Of a DNA stretch of 64,000 nucleotides, positions 25,777 through 33,032 are shown one piece after another. The notes beneath the pieces were generated by a model that did no database searches, was not told the origin of the DNA, and worked only from the letters and a program-made list of their open reading frames with translations. Position 1 is the first letter of the stretch; each line of letters begins with the position of its first letter. A program made the position numbers and the translations under genes. Origin of the DNA: Bacteroidota bacterium (lineage in GTDB: Bacteria > Bacteroidota > Bacteroidia > Bacteroidales > F082); NCBI GenBank assembly GCA_009773165.1, contig WOUZ01000011.1, positions 1 through 64,000 on the forward strand, written 5' to 3'.

Positions 25777-27027
25777 ATGAAAAGTAAAAAACAAATAGTA
25801 GTAGTTGGAGGCGGTTTTGCTGGTCTCTCATTTGTAAAGGACATTGATACCGATCTTTTTGACATAAAGTTGATCGATAAGTTAAATCATCACCAATTTC
25901 AGCCCTTATTCTATCAGGTTGCAACTTCCCAAATTGAGCCTTCAAGTATTTCATTTCCATTACGATATATATTCAGGAATAAGAAAGAGATACGGATTAG
26001 ATTAGCGAATGTTACGAATGTTGATGTAAAGAATAATACCATAAACACAACGATTGGTGATTACAGGTATGATTATTTAGTGCTTGCAATGGGTTGTATA
26101 ACGAATTTTTTTGGAAATGAAGAAATCAGCAAACACGCCTTAACATTAAAATCGACCTATGATGCAATTAATATCAGAAATCACATACTTCAGATTTTTG
26201 AAGATATAATCAATTCAGAAAGCGTTGATAAGCAAGAGTTATTAAATATCGTGATTGTTGGTGCTGGTCCAACAGGTGTGGAACTAGCCGGATCGTTTGC
26301 CGAAATTAAAAAAGAGATTCTGCCAAAAGATTTCCATCGGATTGACTTTTCTAAACTCAAAATTTTACTGATCGAAGGAAGTAAGAATACGCTCAACAAT
26401 ATGAGCAAGAAAAGCCATATTAATTCAAGAAAATATTTAGAAAAACTTGGCGTAGAAATTTTGACAGAAACCACTGTAAAAAATTATGATGGTGAAATTT
26501 TGATTACCGATTCAGGACAAATAATTAAGACCAAAACTGTAATTTGGGCTGCCGGTGTTATTGCAAACACCATCCAAGGAATCTCTAAAGATTCCATTCG
26601 AAGAGGTAACCGACTCAAGGTGGACCGAATCAACCGACTTGAGGGAGTTGACAATGTGTTTGTACTTGGTGATATGGCTTATATGGAGACGCCACTATAT
26701 CCAACAGGTCATCCACAACTTGCAAATGTTGCCATCAATCAGGGTAAGAAATTAGCGCACAACCTTAAAAGGATCGAATTAGGGAAACCAACCAGTGAAT
26801 ATGAATACAAAGACCTGGGAACAATGGCAACTGTTGGAAAGAACAAATCGGTTGTGGATTTACCCTTCATGCATATCAAAGGCTTTTTTGCCTGGTTGAT
26901 TTGGATGTTTTTGCACCTGATGCTGATACTTAATGTTAGAAATAAGCTCATTGTTTTCATCAATTGGTCATGGGCCTATTTTACCAAAAATACTGCTTTA
27001 AGAATCATCCTAAAAGACAACAAATGA
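25777..27027 (+). CDS. ndh: type II NADH dehydrogenase (NDH-2)
   Basis: A 416-residue single-subunit NADH:quinone oxidoreductase. The FAD dinucleotide fold is at 7-17 (IVVVGGGFAGL) and the NAD-binding fold at about 160-172 (IVIVGAGPTGVELAG). The quinone-site region NHHQFQPLFYQVATSQIEPSSI and the FAD-tail motif VFVLGDMA with the later ANVAINQGKKLAHN complete the family pattern. A C-terminal amphipathic or membrane-anchoring segment (FAWLIWMFLHLMLILNV) is present. It passes electrons from NADH to the quinone pool without pumping protons. It is monocistronic. Confidence 0.92.
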   Translation: MKSKKQIVVVGGGFAGLSFVKDIDTDLFDIKLIDKLNHHQFQPLFYQVATSQIEPSSISFPLRYIFRNKKEIRIRLANVTNVDVKNNTINTTIGDYRYDYLVLAMGCITNFFGNEEISKHALTLKSTYDAINIRNHILQIFEDIINSESVDKQELLNIVIVGAGPTGVELAGSFAEIKKEILPKDFHRIDFSKLKILLIEGSKNTLNNMSKKSHINSRKYLEKLGVEILTETTVKNYDGEILITDSGQIIKTKTVIWAAGVIANTIQGISKDSIRRGNRLKVDRINRLEGVDNVFVLGDMAYMETPLYPTGHPQLANVAINQGKKLAHNLKRIELGKPTSEYEYKDLGTMATVGKNKSVVDLPFMHIKGFFAWLIWMFLHLMLILNVRNKLIVFINWSWAYFTKNTALRIILKDNK

Positions 27028-27311
27028 GATTCATGATTCAAAATTTCTGACCTGATAGATTAGCCCGTGCTCGTACCATGTTCTGAAGTTACTATTAACC
27101 TAGTCACAAAGATAATGTAAACCAAATAGTTAATTCTTTTCATTTGAAAGATCCGAATATGTAGAATCAACATGCTGCATTAAGGGCAAGCAATCTTAAC
27201 ATAAGACAGGGTTCGATACGACAAGAAGAAGTACGCAAAATAGTGTACTTTAATAAAATATTCGAAAGTTATAAATGGTATATAAAGCAATTATGATGCC
27301 TACAAATAAAA
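27028..27311. other. intergenic region, no gene seen
   Basis: Convergent space between NDH-2 and the lipoprotein gene. No coding or RNA features were recognised apart from the terminator that follows. Confidence 0.35.
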
Positions 27312-27335
27312 ACGGTCAGGTTGACACCTGACCGT
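27305..27335 (-). terminator. intrinsic terminator of the lipoprotein gene
   Basis: Perfect 10-bp stem ACGGTCAGGT (27312-27321) / ACCTGACCGT (27326-27335) with a 4-base loop. The A-rich sequence to the left gives a T tract in the minus-strand transcript. It is 24 bases past the stop of the minus-strand gene. Confidence 0.85.
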
Positions 27336-27359
27336 AGTTACCATCATCAAGATGTTCTT

Positions 27360-27869
27360 CTATTTCGTTAGCCGGGTTGCACTAAACGAACAATTTTTTA
27401 ATTCTATTTCTGTAGGTTCATTTCCCGATCTGGAAATAAATCCGGTACCGCTTACAGTTCCTGTAATTTCTTGTCCGGTAATACCAAAACCTGTCACAAT
27501 AACTGAACCTGTTGAAAGTCCTATAATGGTTGTCCCGTTATCTAAACTAATAACGAGATTGTTATCGTCGCTTGTTTCCTCATTAATCATATAGGTTCCA
27601 GTTGTAGCACCTGTAAATCCAACGACAGCCACATTGTTTTGAGCGTCAATAAACTCACACCCTGTGTAACCGGCTTCTAACACCGCAACACCAGTCGTAT
27701 TGAAAGTCATGGTTACATTGCTAAAACCTGAACCATTCAATGTAACAGTTAGGCTTCCTTTGGGGAGTTGTGGATCAGGGTCCGGAGTGTCGTCCTTTTT
27801 TGAACAAGAACTCATAATAACGTTTGTAATTAACACCAAACACATTAATAGTTGTTTAGTCTTTGTCAT
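27360..27869 (-). CDS. hypothetical lipoprotein
   Basis: A 169-residue protein with a lipoprotein signal peptide (LLMCLVLITNVIMSSC, lipid cysteine near residue 22) followed by an acidic, Pro-rich spacer (KKDDTPDPDPQLPKG). The mature part is a beta-rich domain (TVTLNGSGFSNVTMTF) of no recognised family. The start at 27869 is chosen because it begins the signal peptide. A longer frame to 27938 would add 23 unrelated residues. It is transcribed alone, with a strong terminator, and is divergent from the second LruC gene about 470 bases away. Confidence 0.75.
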   Translation of the reverse strand: MTKTKQLLMCLVLITNVIMSSCSKKDDTPDPDPQLPKGSLTVTLNGSGFSNVTMTFNTTGVAVLEAGYTGCEFIDAQNNVAVVGFTGATTGTYMINEETSDDNNLVISLDNGTTIIGLSTGSVIVTGFGITGQEITGTVSGTGFISRSGNEPTEIELKNCSFSATRLTK

Positions 27870-28219
27870 TTGGTAGATTTTAAGATGAAAAATTAGGTTA
27901 TTTGTCGGCCAAATGTAGGAAATTAATTGAATCACCAAAAAAAATGTCTTTTAATCGTTCAAGACGGGGATAATTATTAGAACTAAGTTCTAATAATCTA
28001 TATGCTAATAAACACAGTTTATCATTTAAGTTTTCACTTATTGAAAATGAATTTGGTGAAAACCACCTTATAAAAACCTCTTTTACTACACGCGGACATC
28101 TATTTTTGAAGGTAACATTCATGCTTAGCATCTGATTTGGCATTTCTTTTTTAAACGCCAATATAAGCAGTGCAAGATAGATATTAAAAACCGCAAGAAT
28201 TCGGATTTGAACTTTATGT

Positions 28220-28231
28220 GGAATTAATTCC
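28220..28231. promoter_or_regulatory. palindrome upstream of LruC gene 2
   Basis: Perfect palindrome GGAATTAATTCC, partly overlapping a second dyad TTCC-N7-GGAA (28228-28242). It lies about 113 bases before the LruC gene start and resembles GGAATATATTCC upstream of the first LruC gene. Confidence 0.45.
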
Positions 28232-28313
28232 AATATTAGGAATTTAAATATTGCATTATAAAATGTAAAGTCATGATAATTAATGGTATATAATAAATTA
28301 TTAAATTAGGCTT

Positions 28314-28321
28314 TATATTTG
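28314..28321 (+). promoter_or_regulatory. -7 box of LruC gene 2
   Basis: TATATTTG, 22 bases before the ATG at 28344. No clear -33 box. Confidence 0.5.
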
Positions 28322-28343
28322 CTACTTCAAAATAAACGCTTAC

Positions 28344-30065
28344 ATGAAAATTATCACCATACTCATAACTCTTGTCGCTTTTGCTGTTCTTGTTGGATGC
28401 AACAAAACAAAAGAGCCTACACTTCCAGCCTTTGAAGGGATGGCAAACCTTGAAGTAGATAAAGATTTTAGTTGGTCATCCAGTCTCAATGGCAAACTTA
28501 TTGTCGTTTTTGACAACCCAAACAATGTTTCAACGGAATTAGAATATCTGATGATTGTTGATACTGATAATGTCATAATTGATCGCACTGATATCGAAAA
28601 TGGCAAGGCTGAGTTTTTGTTGCTATTACCTCAAAATAAAGATTACTTTCTTTACTTTCCTATAACTGAGGACAAACTGAAAATCAATGGTCCGGGAACA
28701 ATCACCATGACCCTTGGTAATAACACAAATAAAGCAATTCCAGTAAATAAATCGACCGAAGTTGTAACCTGCACCACTTGTGAGAGTCCGATCATCAATG
28801 CTGGAGGTGAGTTACCAGTTATCCCTTCTAATTATGCTATTCGCAGTGAAGCTGATGTACCAGGCTGGGAAACTACTGCAACTGATGGGAAAATTGAATT
28901 ATGGGTTAGTGGTTTCAATGGTGTTCCAGCCCAGGAAGGTCGCCAGTTTTTTGAGTTAAATGCCAATCAGGTTGCTGCTTTGTATCAGGAACTCTGTCTA
29001 GAACCCGGCTCAACTATTCATTGGTCGGTATGGCACAGGGGCCGGCAAGGTGTTGATGTTGCTGAAGTATTGATTGGTTCATCAGTTCAAGATGCAGTTT
29101 TTCAGGCAAGCATGTCAGATGGCAAAACCGCATGGGGAAAATACTCAGGCTCCTACAATGTTCCCCTGGGGCAAACCACAACTTTTTTTGTTTTCAATTC
29201 AGTATCCTCAGCCGGAGGTAACAGAAGTATTGGAAATTTCCTTGATAATTTTGAAGTCTCTTGCGACTTTGATGGCGATGGCATCATCGATCGCTGGGAT
29301 GATTACCCGGATGATCCGGATGCGACCACAACTTCTTATTTTCCTGAAGCTGGCAAACAAGTACTGGCTTTTGAAGATCTTTGGCCTTATTTGGGCGACT
29401 TCGATTTTAATGATTTGGTTCTTTCTAACCAGGCTGTGATCAAAAAAAATAGTTCAGGAAAGCCACTCGAAGCCAATTTTACTATCAGCATCGACGCTAT
29501 TGGTGCAAGTTATGCCAATGGATTTGCTATGATGCTTTATACGAATGATAAGCAGCCTTTTGCAAACAACATCATTCAATCTGTTTCAGGAGATGTTTCA
29601 CTTGATCCTAATAATGTTAACGGTCTTATCATCACCAATGATGTGTTCGAGACCACCAACAACCGTTACCAAAACAATGGAATAGGTGCTATGGGTGTGC
29701 CCGACACCTTAAGGTTTAGCATCACATTTAATGAAAATGCAGCTGAATTTATCCCTGAAATTTACCTTTTCCGCACCAATGATCGTGGTCTCGAAGTGCA
29801 CCAAAGCGGATTTCCAAAAACCTCTACTGCTAATCCGGATTATTTTACCACTGGTAATGATGCAGGCGACTATAAAACTACGAACGGATTACCCTGGGCA
29901 ATGGAGATTATCGTTGACGGAATCTACAAATGTCCAATCGAAAAAGTTGACATTTTGATTGCTTACCCTCAGTTTGAAGGCTGGGCAACATCTAATGGCT
30001 CCAACAATCCCACATGGTACCTAAATCCAATTGAGGATAAAGTGGTAACAATTAACCTTGAATAA
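28344..30065 (+). CDS. LruC domain-containing lipoprotein 2
   Basis: A 573-residue lipoprotein. The signal peptide ends LVGC (Cys near residue 19). A carbohydrate-binding-like beta sandwich spans about 150-310 (VPGWETTATDGKIELW, then HWSVWHRGRQG). The Ca-binding-like DFDGDGIIDRWDDYPDDPD is near residue 313, and an LruC domain follows, beginning LAFEDLWPYLGDFDFNDLV. It has the same order of parts as the paralogue at 21523 but is clearly diverged. It is monocistronic. A complex repeat region follows instead of a simple terminator. Confidence 0.88.
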   Translation: MKIITILITLVAFAVLVGCNKTKEPTLPAFEGMANLEVDKDFSWSSSLNGKLIVVFDNPNNVSTELEYLMIVDTDNVIIDRTDIENGKAEFLLLLPQNKDYFLYFPITEDKLKINGPGTITMTLGNNTNKAIPVNKSTEVVTCTTCESPIINAGGELPVIPSNYAIRSEADVPGWETTATDGKIELWVSGFNGVPAQEGRQFFELNANQVAALYQELCLEPGSTIHWSVWHRGRQGVDVAEVLIGSSVQDAVFQASMSDGKTAWGKYSGSYNVPLGQTTTFFVFNSVSSAGGNRSIGNFLDNFEVSCDFDGDGIIDRWDDYPDDPDATTTSYFPEAGKQVLAFEDLWPYLGDFDFNDLVLSNQAVIKKNSSGKPLEANFTISIDAIGASYANGFAMMLYTNDKQPFANNIIQSVSGDVSLDPNNVNGLIITNDVFETTNNRYQNNGIGAMGVPDTLRFSITFNENAAEFIPEIYLFRTNDRGLEVHQSGFPKTSTANPDYFTTGNDAGDYKTTNGLPWAMEIIVDGIYKCPIEKVDILIAYPQFEGWATSNGSNNPTWYLNPIEDKVVTINLE

Positions 30066-30117
30066 GGAAAACAATTATTGAATTTGATTCATTCAATGGT
30101 TGCACTCTGTTCACTCT

Positions 30118-30244
30118 GTTGAGTGTAGTTTGCAGCTACGCTGTTGCGATATTTCGGTCTCCAGACCGGATGTAAATCGCTTGATGTTGCTTAAAGTTTG
30201 GTCGGGCGAGATACTCTTGTTCAGAGTAATTTGCAGTTATGCTG
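30118..30244. repeat. two diverged copies of a 26-base repeat
   Basis: Copies at 30118-30143 and 30219-30244, both with the core TTTGCAG(C/T)TA(C/T)GCTG. A small perfect hairpin CGGTCT-CC-AGACCG lies between them near 30159-30172. A related fragment occurs near 41976. They look like a dispersed non-coding repeat of this genome. Confidence 0.45.
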
Positions 30245-30321
30245 CTGGATTTACCTTTCTCGTCCTTTCCCTTGATGGAAAGGACAAAAGATCAAGCGCG
30301 CACAAAGCTGTCAGCCCACGC

Positions 30322-30494
30322 TAAAAAAACGATGCAAATCCAGGCAAGGAGTGTAAAACGCAATGCTTCAGTATGGTTCTTCGGTTTGGATGGGCGGAGC
30401 TGATGTTTCATTATTGGATTTTTGAAGCATTGCATTTTACAAACAGTCCCTTTTGAGGAGGGGCTGCCTTGCCGGATTTGCTGTCGTTTTTTTA
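30322..30494. repeat. 173-bp long imperfect palindrome (MITE- or REP-like)
   Basis: The ends TA7CGA and TCGT7A are inverted copies. Inward, GCAAATCC-A-GGCAAGG (30334-30349) pairs with CCTTGCC-GGATTTGC (30467-30481), and an 18-base arm (30353-30370) pairs with 30423-30440 with one mismatch. The right side carries an extra local hairpin. This could be a miniature mobile element or a structured repeat. It contains no gene. Confidence 0.65.
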
Positions 30495-30713
30495 TTCACC
30501 CAGCCGCATGCCCGCTGTGCGCGCGGGCTAACGCACCCAGCACGGGGAGGGTTTATGAATATAGCTTGAAATGGGATGGGTGATCGATGTTTGGTGTTAG
30601 GATATTATGTGTCAACTCTCAACCTCTTAACCATCTAAACCAGCCATCAACAAATCAACTTTATGGGTGGTTGGTGTTAGGCGTTAGGCGTTAACAGAAT
30701 AAAAGTGACAAAA
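30495..30713. other. intergenic, low-complexity end
   Basis: Non-coding. It includes short repeats such as GGTGTTAGGCGTTAGGCGTTA near 30673. No gene or RNA was seen. Confidence 0.35.
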
Positions 30714-31598
30714 CTACACCTCCAATGTCACGTTTTCTTTCTTTATTTTGCCTTCCAGTAATTTTGCATAGGCATGTGTAAATTCAGCTCCGTAAAAAAC
30801 TATCATGGATGAGTAGGAAACCCAAAGCATGATCAAAATTATTGAACCTGCTGCTCCGTAACCAGAACCAGGGTTGACTTTTCCGAAGTATAAACCTAAA
30901 GCGGCTTTTCCGCCTTCAAAAAGTAGCGCTGTTACGAATGATCCTATCCATACATGCTTCCATTTTATTTTTACATCTGGAAAAAATTTAAACATGATTG
31001 CAAACAATACTGCAAGGATGCTTAGTGATAAAATAAAATTGATGATCAGTAATATAATGAGTAGGGATTCAGAAAAATAATACGCTATAAAGGTTCCTAA
31101 AGCAGAAAGCATTGCGGAAATCACAAGAGATGCAATTAGTATAAAAGCTATGGCAATTATGAGTCCGAATGAAAACAAGCGGGCCTTTAATAAACTTAAA
31201 ATGCCTGATTTGGACTCGTTTGCTTTTACTTCCCATATAGTATTAATTGATTTTTGAAATTGTGCAAATACACCAGTTGCTCCAACTAGAATTGTCAGGA
31301 CTCCCAATATGGTTGCCAAAAGAGAATTTTTTGATTCAGTACCTTTTGCAATGATGTCTTGAATTTGTCGTGCTGTATCTGCACCCATTGTGGAAGTGAT
31401 TTCCGATGCCAATTGTCCGTTGACAGCTTCTTCTCCAAGAAAATATCCAGCAACGGTTATGATTACAACCAGTAAGCCCGGCAGCGAAAAGATTGCATAA
31501 TAAGCAATAACAGCACTTTCTTTAAAAGGGTCTTTAGCCCACCATTCTTTTGATGAATTTATTAAGGCAGTAAAGAAATAGTTATATCGTAGTTGCAT
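30714..31598 (-). CDS. YihY/BrkB-family membrane protein
   Basis: A 294-residue inner-membrane protein with about six hydrophobic segments, typical of the YihY family (formerly misnamed RNase BN). Marks are an early AVIAYYAIFSLPGLLVV, FAQFQKSINTIWEV in the middle, then LFAIMFKFFPDVKIKWKHVW, YGAAGSIILIMLWVSYSSMI and the final YGAEFTHAYAK. Its function is unknown. Transport has been proposed. The reductase and bacterioferritin genes lie upstream on the same strand. Confidence 0.9.
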   Translation of the reverse strand: MQLRYNYFFTALINSSKEWWAKDPFKESAVIAYYAIFSLPGLLVVIITVAGYFLGEEAVNGQLASEITSTMGADTARQIQDIIAKGTESKNSLLATILGVLTILVGATGVFAQFQKSINTIWEVKANESKSGILSLLKARLFSFGLIIAIAFILIASLVISAMLSALGTFIAYYFSESLLIILLIINFILSLSILAVLFAIMFKFFPDVKIKWKHVWIGSFVTALLFEGGKAALGLYFGKVNPGSGYGAAGSIILIMLWVSYSSMIVFYGAEFTHAYAKLLEGKIKKENVTLEV

Positions 31599-31701
31599 TT
31601 ATTTCAAGCCATTATCAACGTTAGTTAATCCATATTTCTTTTCTAGGTATTGATATTTTTGTACAGATCAGTATTGAAATTAAACACTTATTTTTTTGTC
31701 G

Positions 31702-32373
31702 CTAAAAAGCTTCTTTAACAATATGGGTCTTATCTACTTTCAATTTATCCAGTTTTTTTTCAACAGCTTCCATCATAGGTGGTGGTCCGCATAAATATAT
31801 ATGTTTACTTCTGTCGGTAATATGTTTGCTGAGAAAATCCTCTGTGATTTGTCCATAATCATATCCCTTCACACTTTCCTCGGATAAAATGTTGATAAAA
31901 TTATCGCCTAGCAACGCTTTAAATTCCTGTTCAAGTATGATATCAGCTTTTGTGTTGTTTGCAAAAATAAGTTTGTTACTACCTAGCTTATTCTTCGATT
32001 GCAGGAACCTGAAAATGCTGATAAATGGCGTTATCCCTGCGCCTCCGGCAATGAAAACACCTTCTTTCTTGTATTCAATAGCACCAAATACTTCGTGCAA
32101 AATCAATTCGTCATGCTTAGAAAGTTCAATTAATTTGTTTGTTACGCTTTTTCTTGAAGGATAGGTCTTAATTGTAAATTCAATATAATCATTCCCTGGA
32201 AGACTGGTAAATGTAAAAGGTCGTTTTTTATCCTTCCATCCATCCTGATTTATTGAAACTTCAGTGGCTTGTCCAGGTAAAAAGTTTAAATGCCCGGGCT
32301 TATCAGTAATAATTTGAAGCACATCGTGGGTGATGTGTTTAATGGAATTAATTTTTACAACTTGATGTGACAT
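31702..32373 (-). CDS. ferredoxin/flavodoxin reductase-like FAD protein
   Basis: A 223-residue FNR-family oxidoreductase without an iron-sulfur domain. The FAD site is KKRPFTFTSLP near residue 49. The NAD(P) fold begins GVFIAGGAGITPFIS near residue 105, and the C-terminal part has the usual IYLCGPPPMMEAVEKKL. It should move electrons between NAD(P)H and a small carrier or protein iron site. It lies 37 bases behind a bacterioferritin-like gene on the same strand, so one possible job is reduction and release of stored iron. That role is inferred from position. Confidence 0.85.
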   Translation of the reverse strand: MSHQVVKINSIKHITHDVLQIITDKPGHLNFLPGQATEVSINQDGWKDKKRPFTFTSLPGNDYIEFTIKTYPSRKSVTNKLIELSKHDELILHEVFGAIEYKKEGVFIAGGAGITPFISIFRFLQSKNKLGSNKLIFANNTKADIILEQEFKALLGDNFINILSEESVKGYDYGQITEDFLSKHITDRSKHIYLCGPPPMMEAVEKKLDKLKVDKTHIVKEAF

Positions 32374-32410
32374 CGTATAATTTTTTTTTAAAAGGTAATA
32401 AGCACATATC

Positions 32411-32887
32411 CTAGTTTAATGCTTGATTCATCATATAATTCTCCTTGTTAATCTGTTTCAATTGAGAGCTTTGTATCTGATTCCAAGCTTCATAATCTTC
32501 ATCAGTTTTAGCTATTATGGCCAGAAGTTCATCAGTGACTTGATCATATATTTCGTTGGCGAGTTTGATTGTGTTGTTATAAGAATTGACTGCATTTATA
32601 TTGACGTCAATGTCTTCAGCGATTATTTCTGCTATTGATTTGAGCGTTGTGACTGGAATAAGTTTGGAAACTTTTGGAGCTCTTTCGATGAAATTGTTAC
32701 GCTCCATAAGCCAATCACTGTGATGCATCTCATCCATTGCCTGACCATGAATAGCCAGATAAAGTTGTGCATAACCCCAGTTTTCGCACATTTCAGAATG
32801 TACCAAATACTGGTTTATAGCATTTAATTCGTCCGCAAGGATCGAATTTAAAACATTGATTAAGTCCTCATAGCCTTTCATAAACAA
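32411..32887 (-). CDS. bacterioferritin-like protein with altered ferroxidase site
   Basis: A 158-residue four-helix protein similar to bacterioferritin. Helix marks are ILADELNAINQYLVHSEM at 16-33 and MDEMHHSDWLMER at 51-63. Retained ligands are E20, E53, H56 and the haem methionine M54. By alignment to the E. coli protein, E94 is replaced by N96 and H130 by Y132, and E127 by D129. One half of the dinuclear iron site is therefore damaged. It may bind haem or iron without normal ferroxidase activity, or serve as a DNA-protection or storage subunit. It is first of a run with the FNR-like reductase. Start at 32887 or at the Met two codons later. Confidence 0.82.
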   Translation of the reverse strand: MFMKGYEDLINVLNSILADELNAINQYLVHSEMCENWGYAQLYLAIHGQAMDEMHHSDWLMERNNFIERAPKVSKLIPVTTLKSIAEIIAEDIDVNINAVNSYNNTIKLANEIYDQVTDELLAIIAKTDEDYEAWNQIQSSQLKQINKENYMMNQALN

Positions 32888-33032
32888 TAATTAAAGAGTT
32901 GACTGAATGAATTTTGCATGAACAAAATTGATGAACTCAGGCAAGAAAACTGTTACAGAAATTGAATAAAGAGTTGCATAATTCACACATTCGATACTTA
33001 TTACAGCGGCATATTGATTTATATTTTCTTCA

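Noticed and set aside
27898-28233. Minus-strand open frame of 111 codons between the lipoprotein and LruC gene 2
   Set aside because: It overlaps the upstream region of the lipoprotein gene, has no recognisable domain, and its composition fits AT-rich non-coding DNA.
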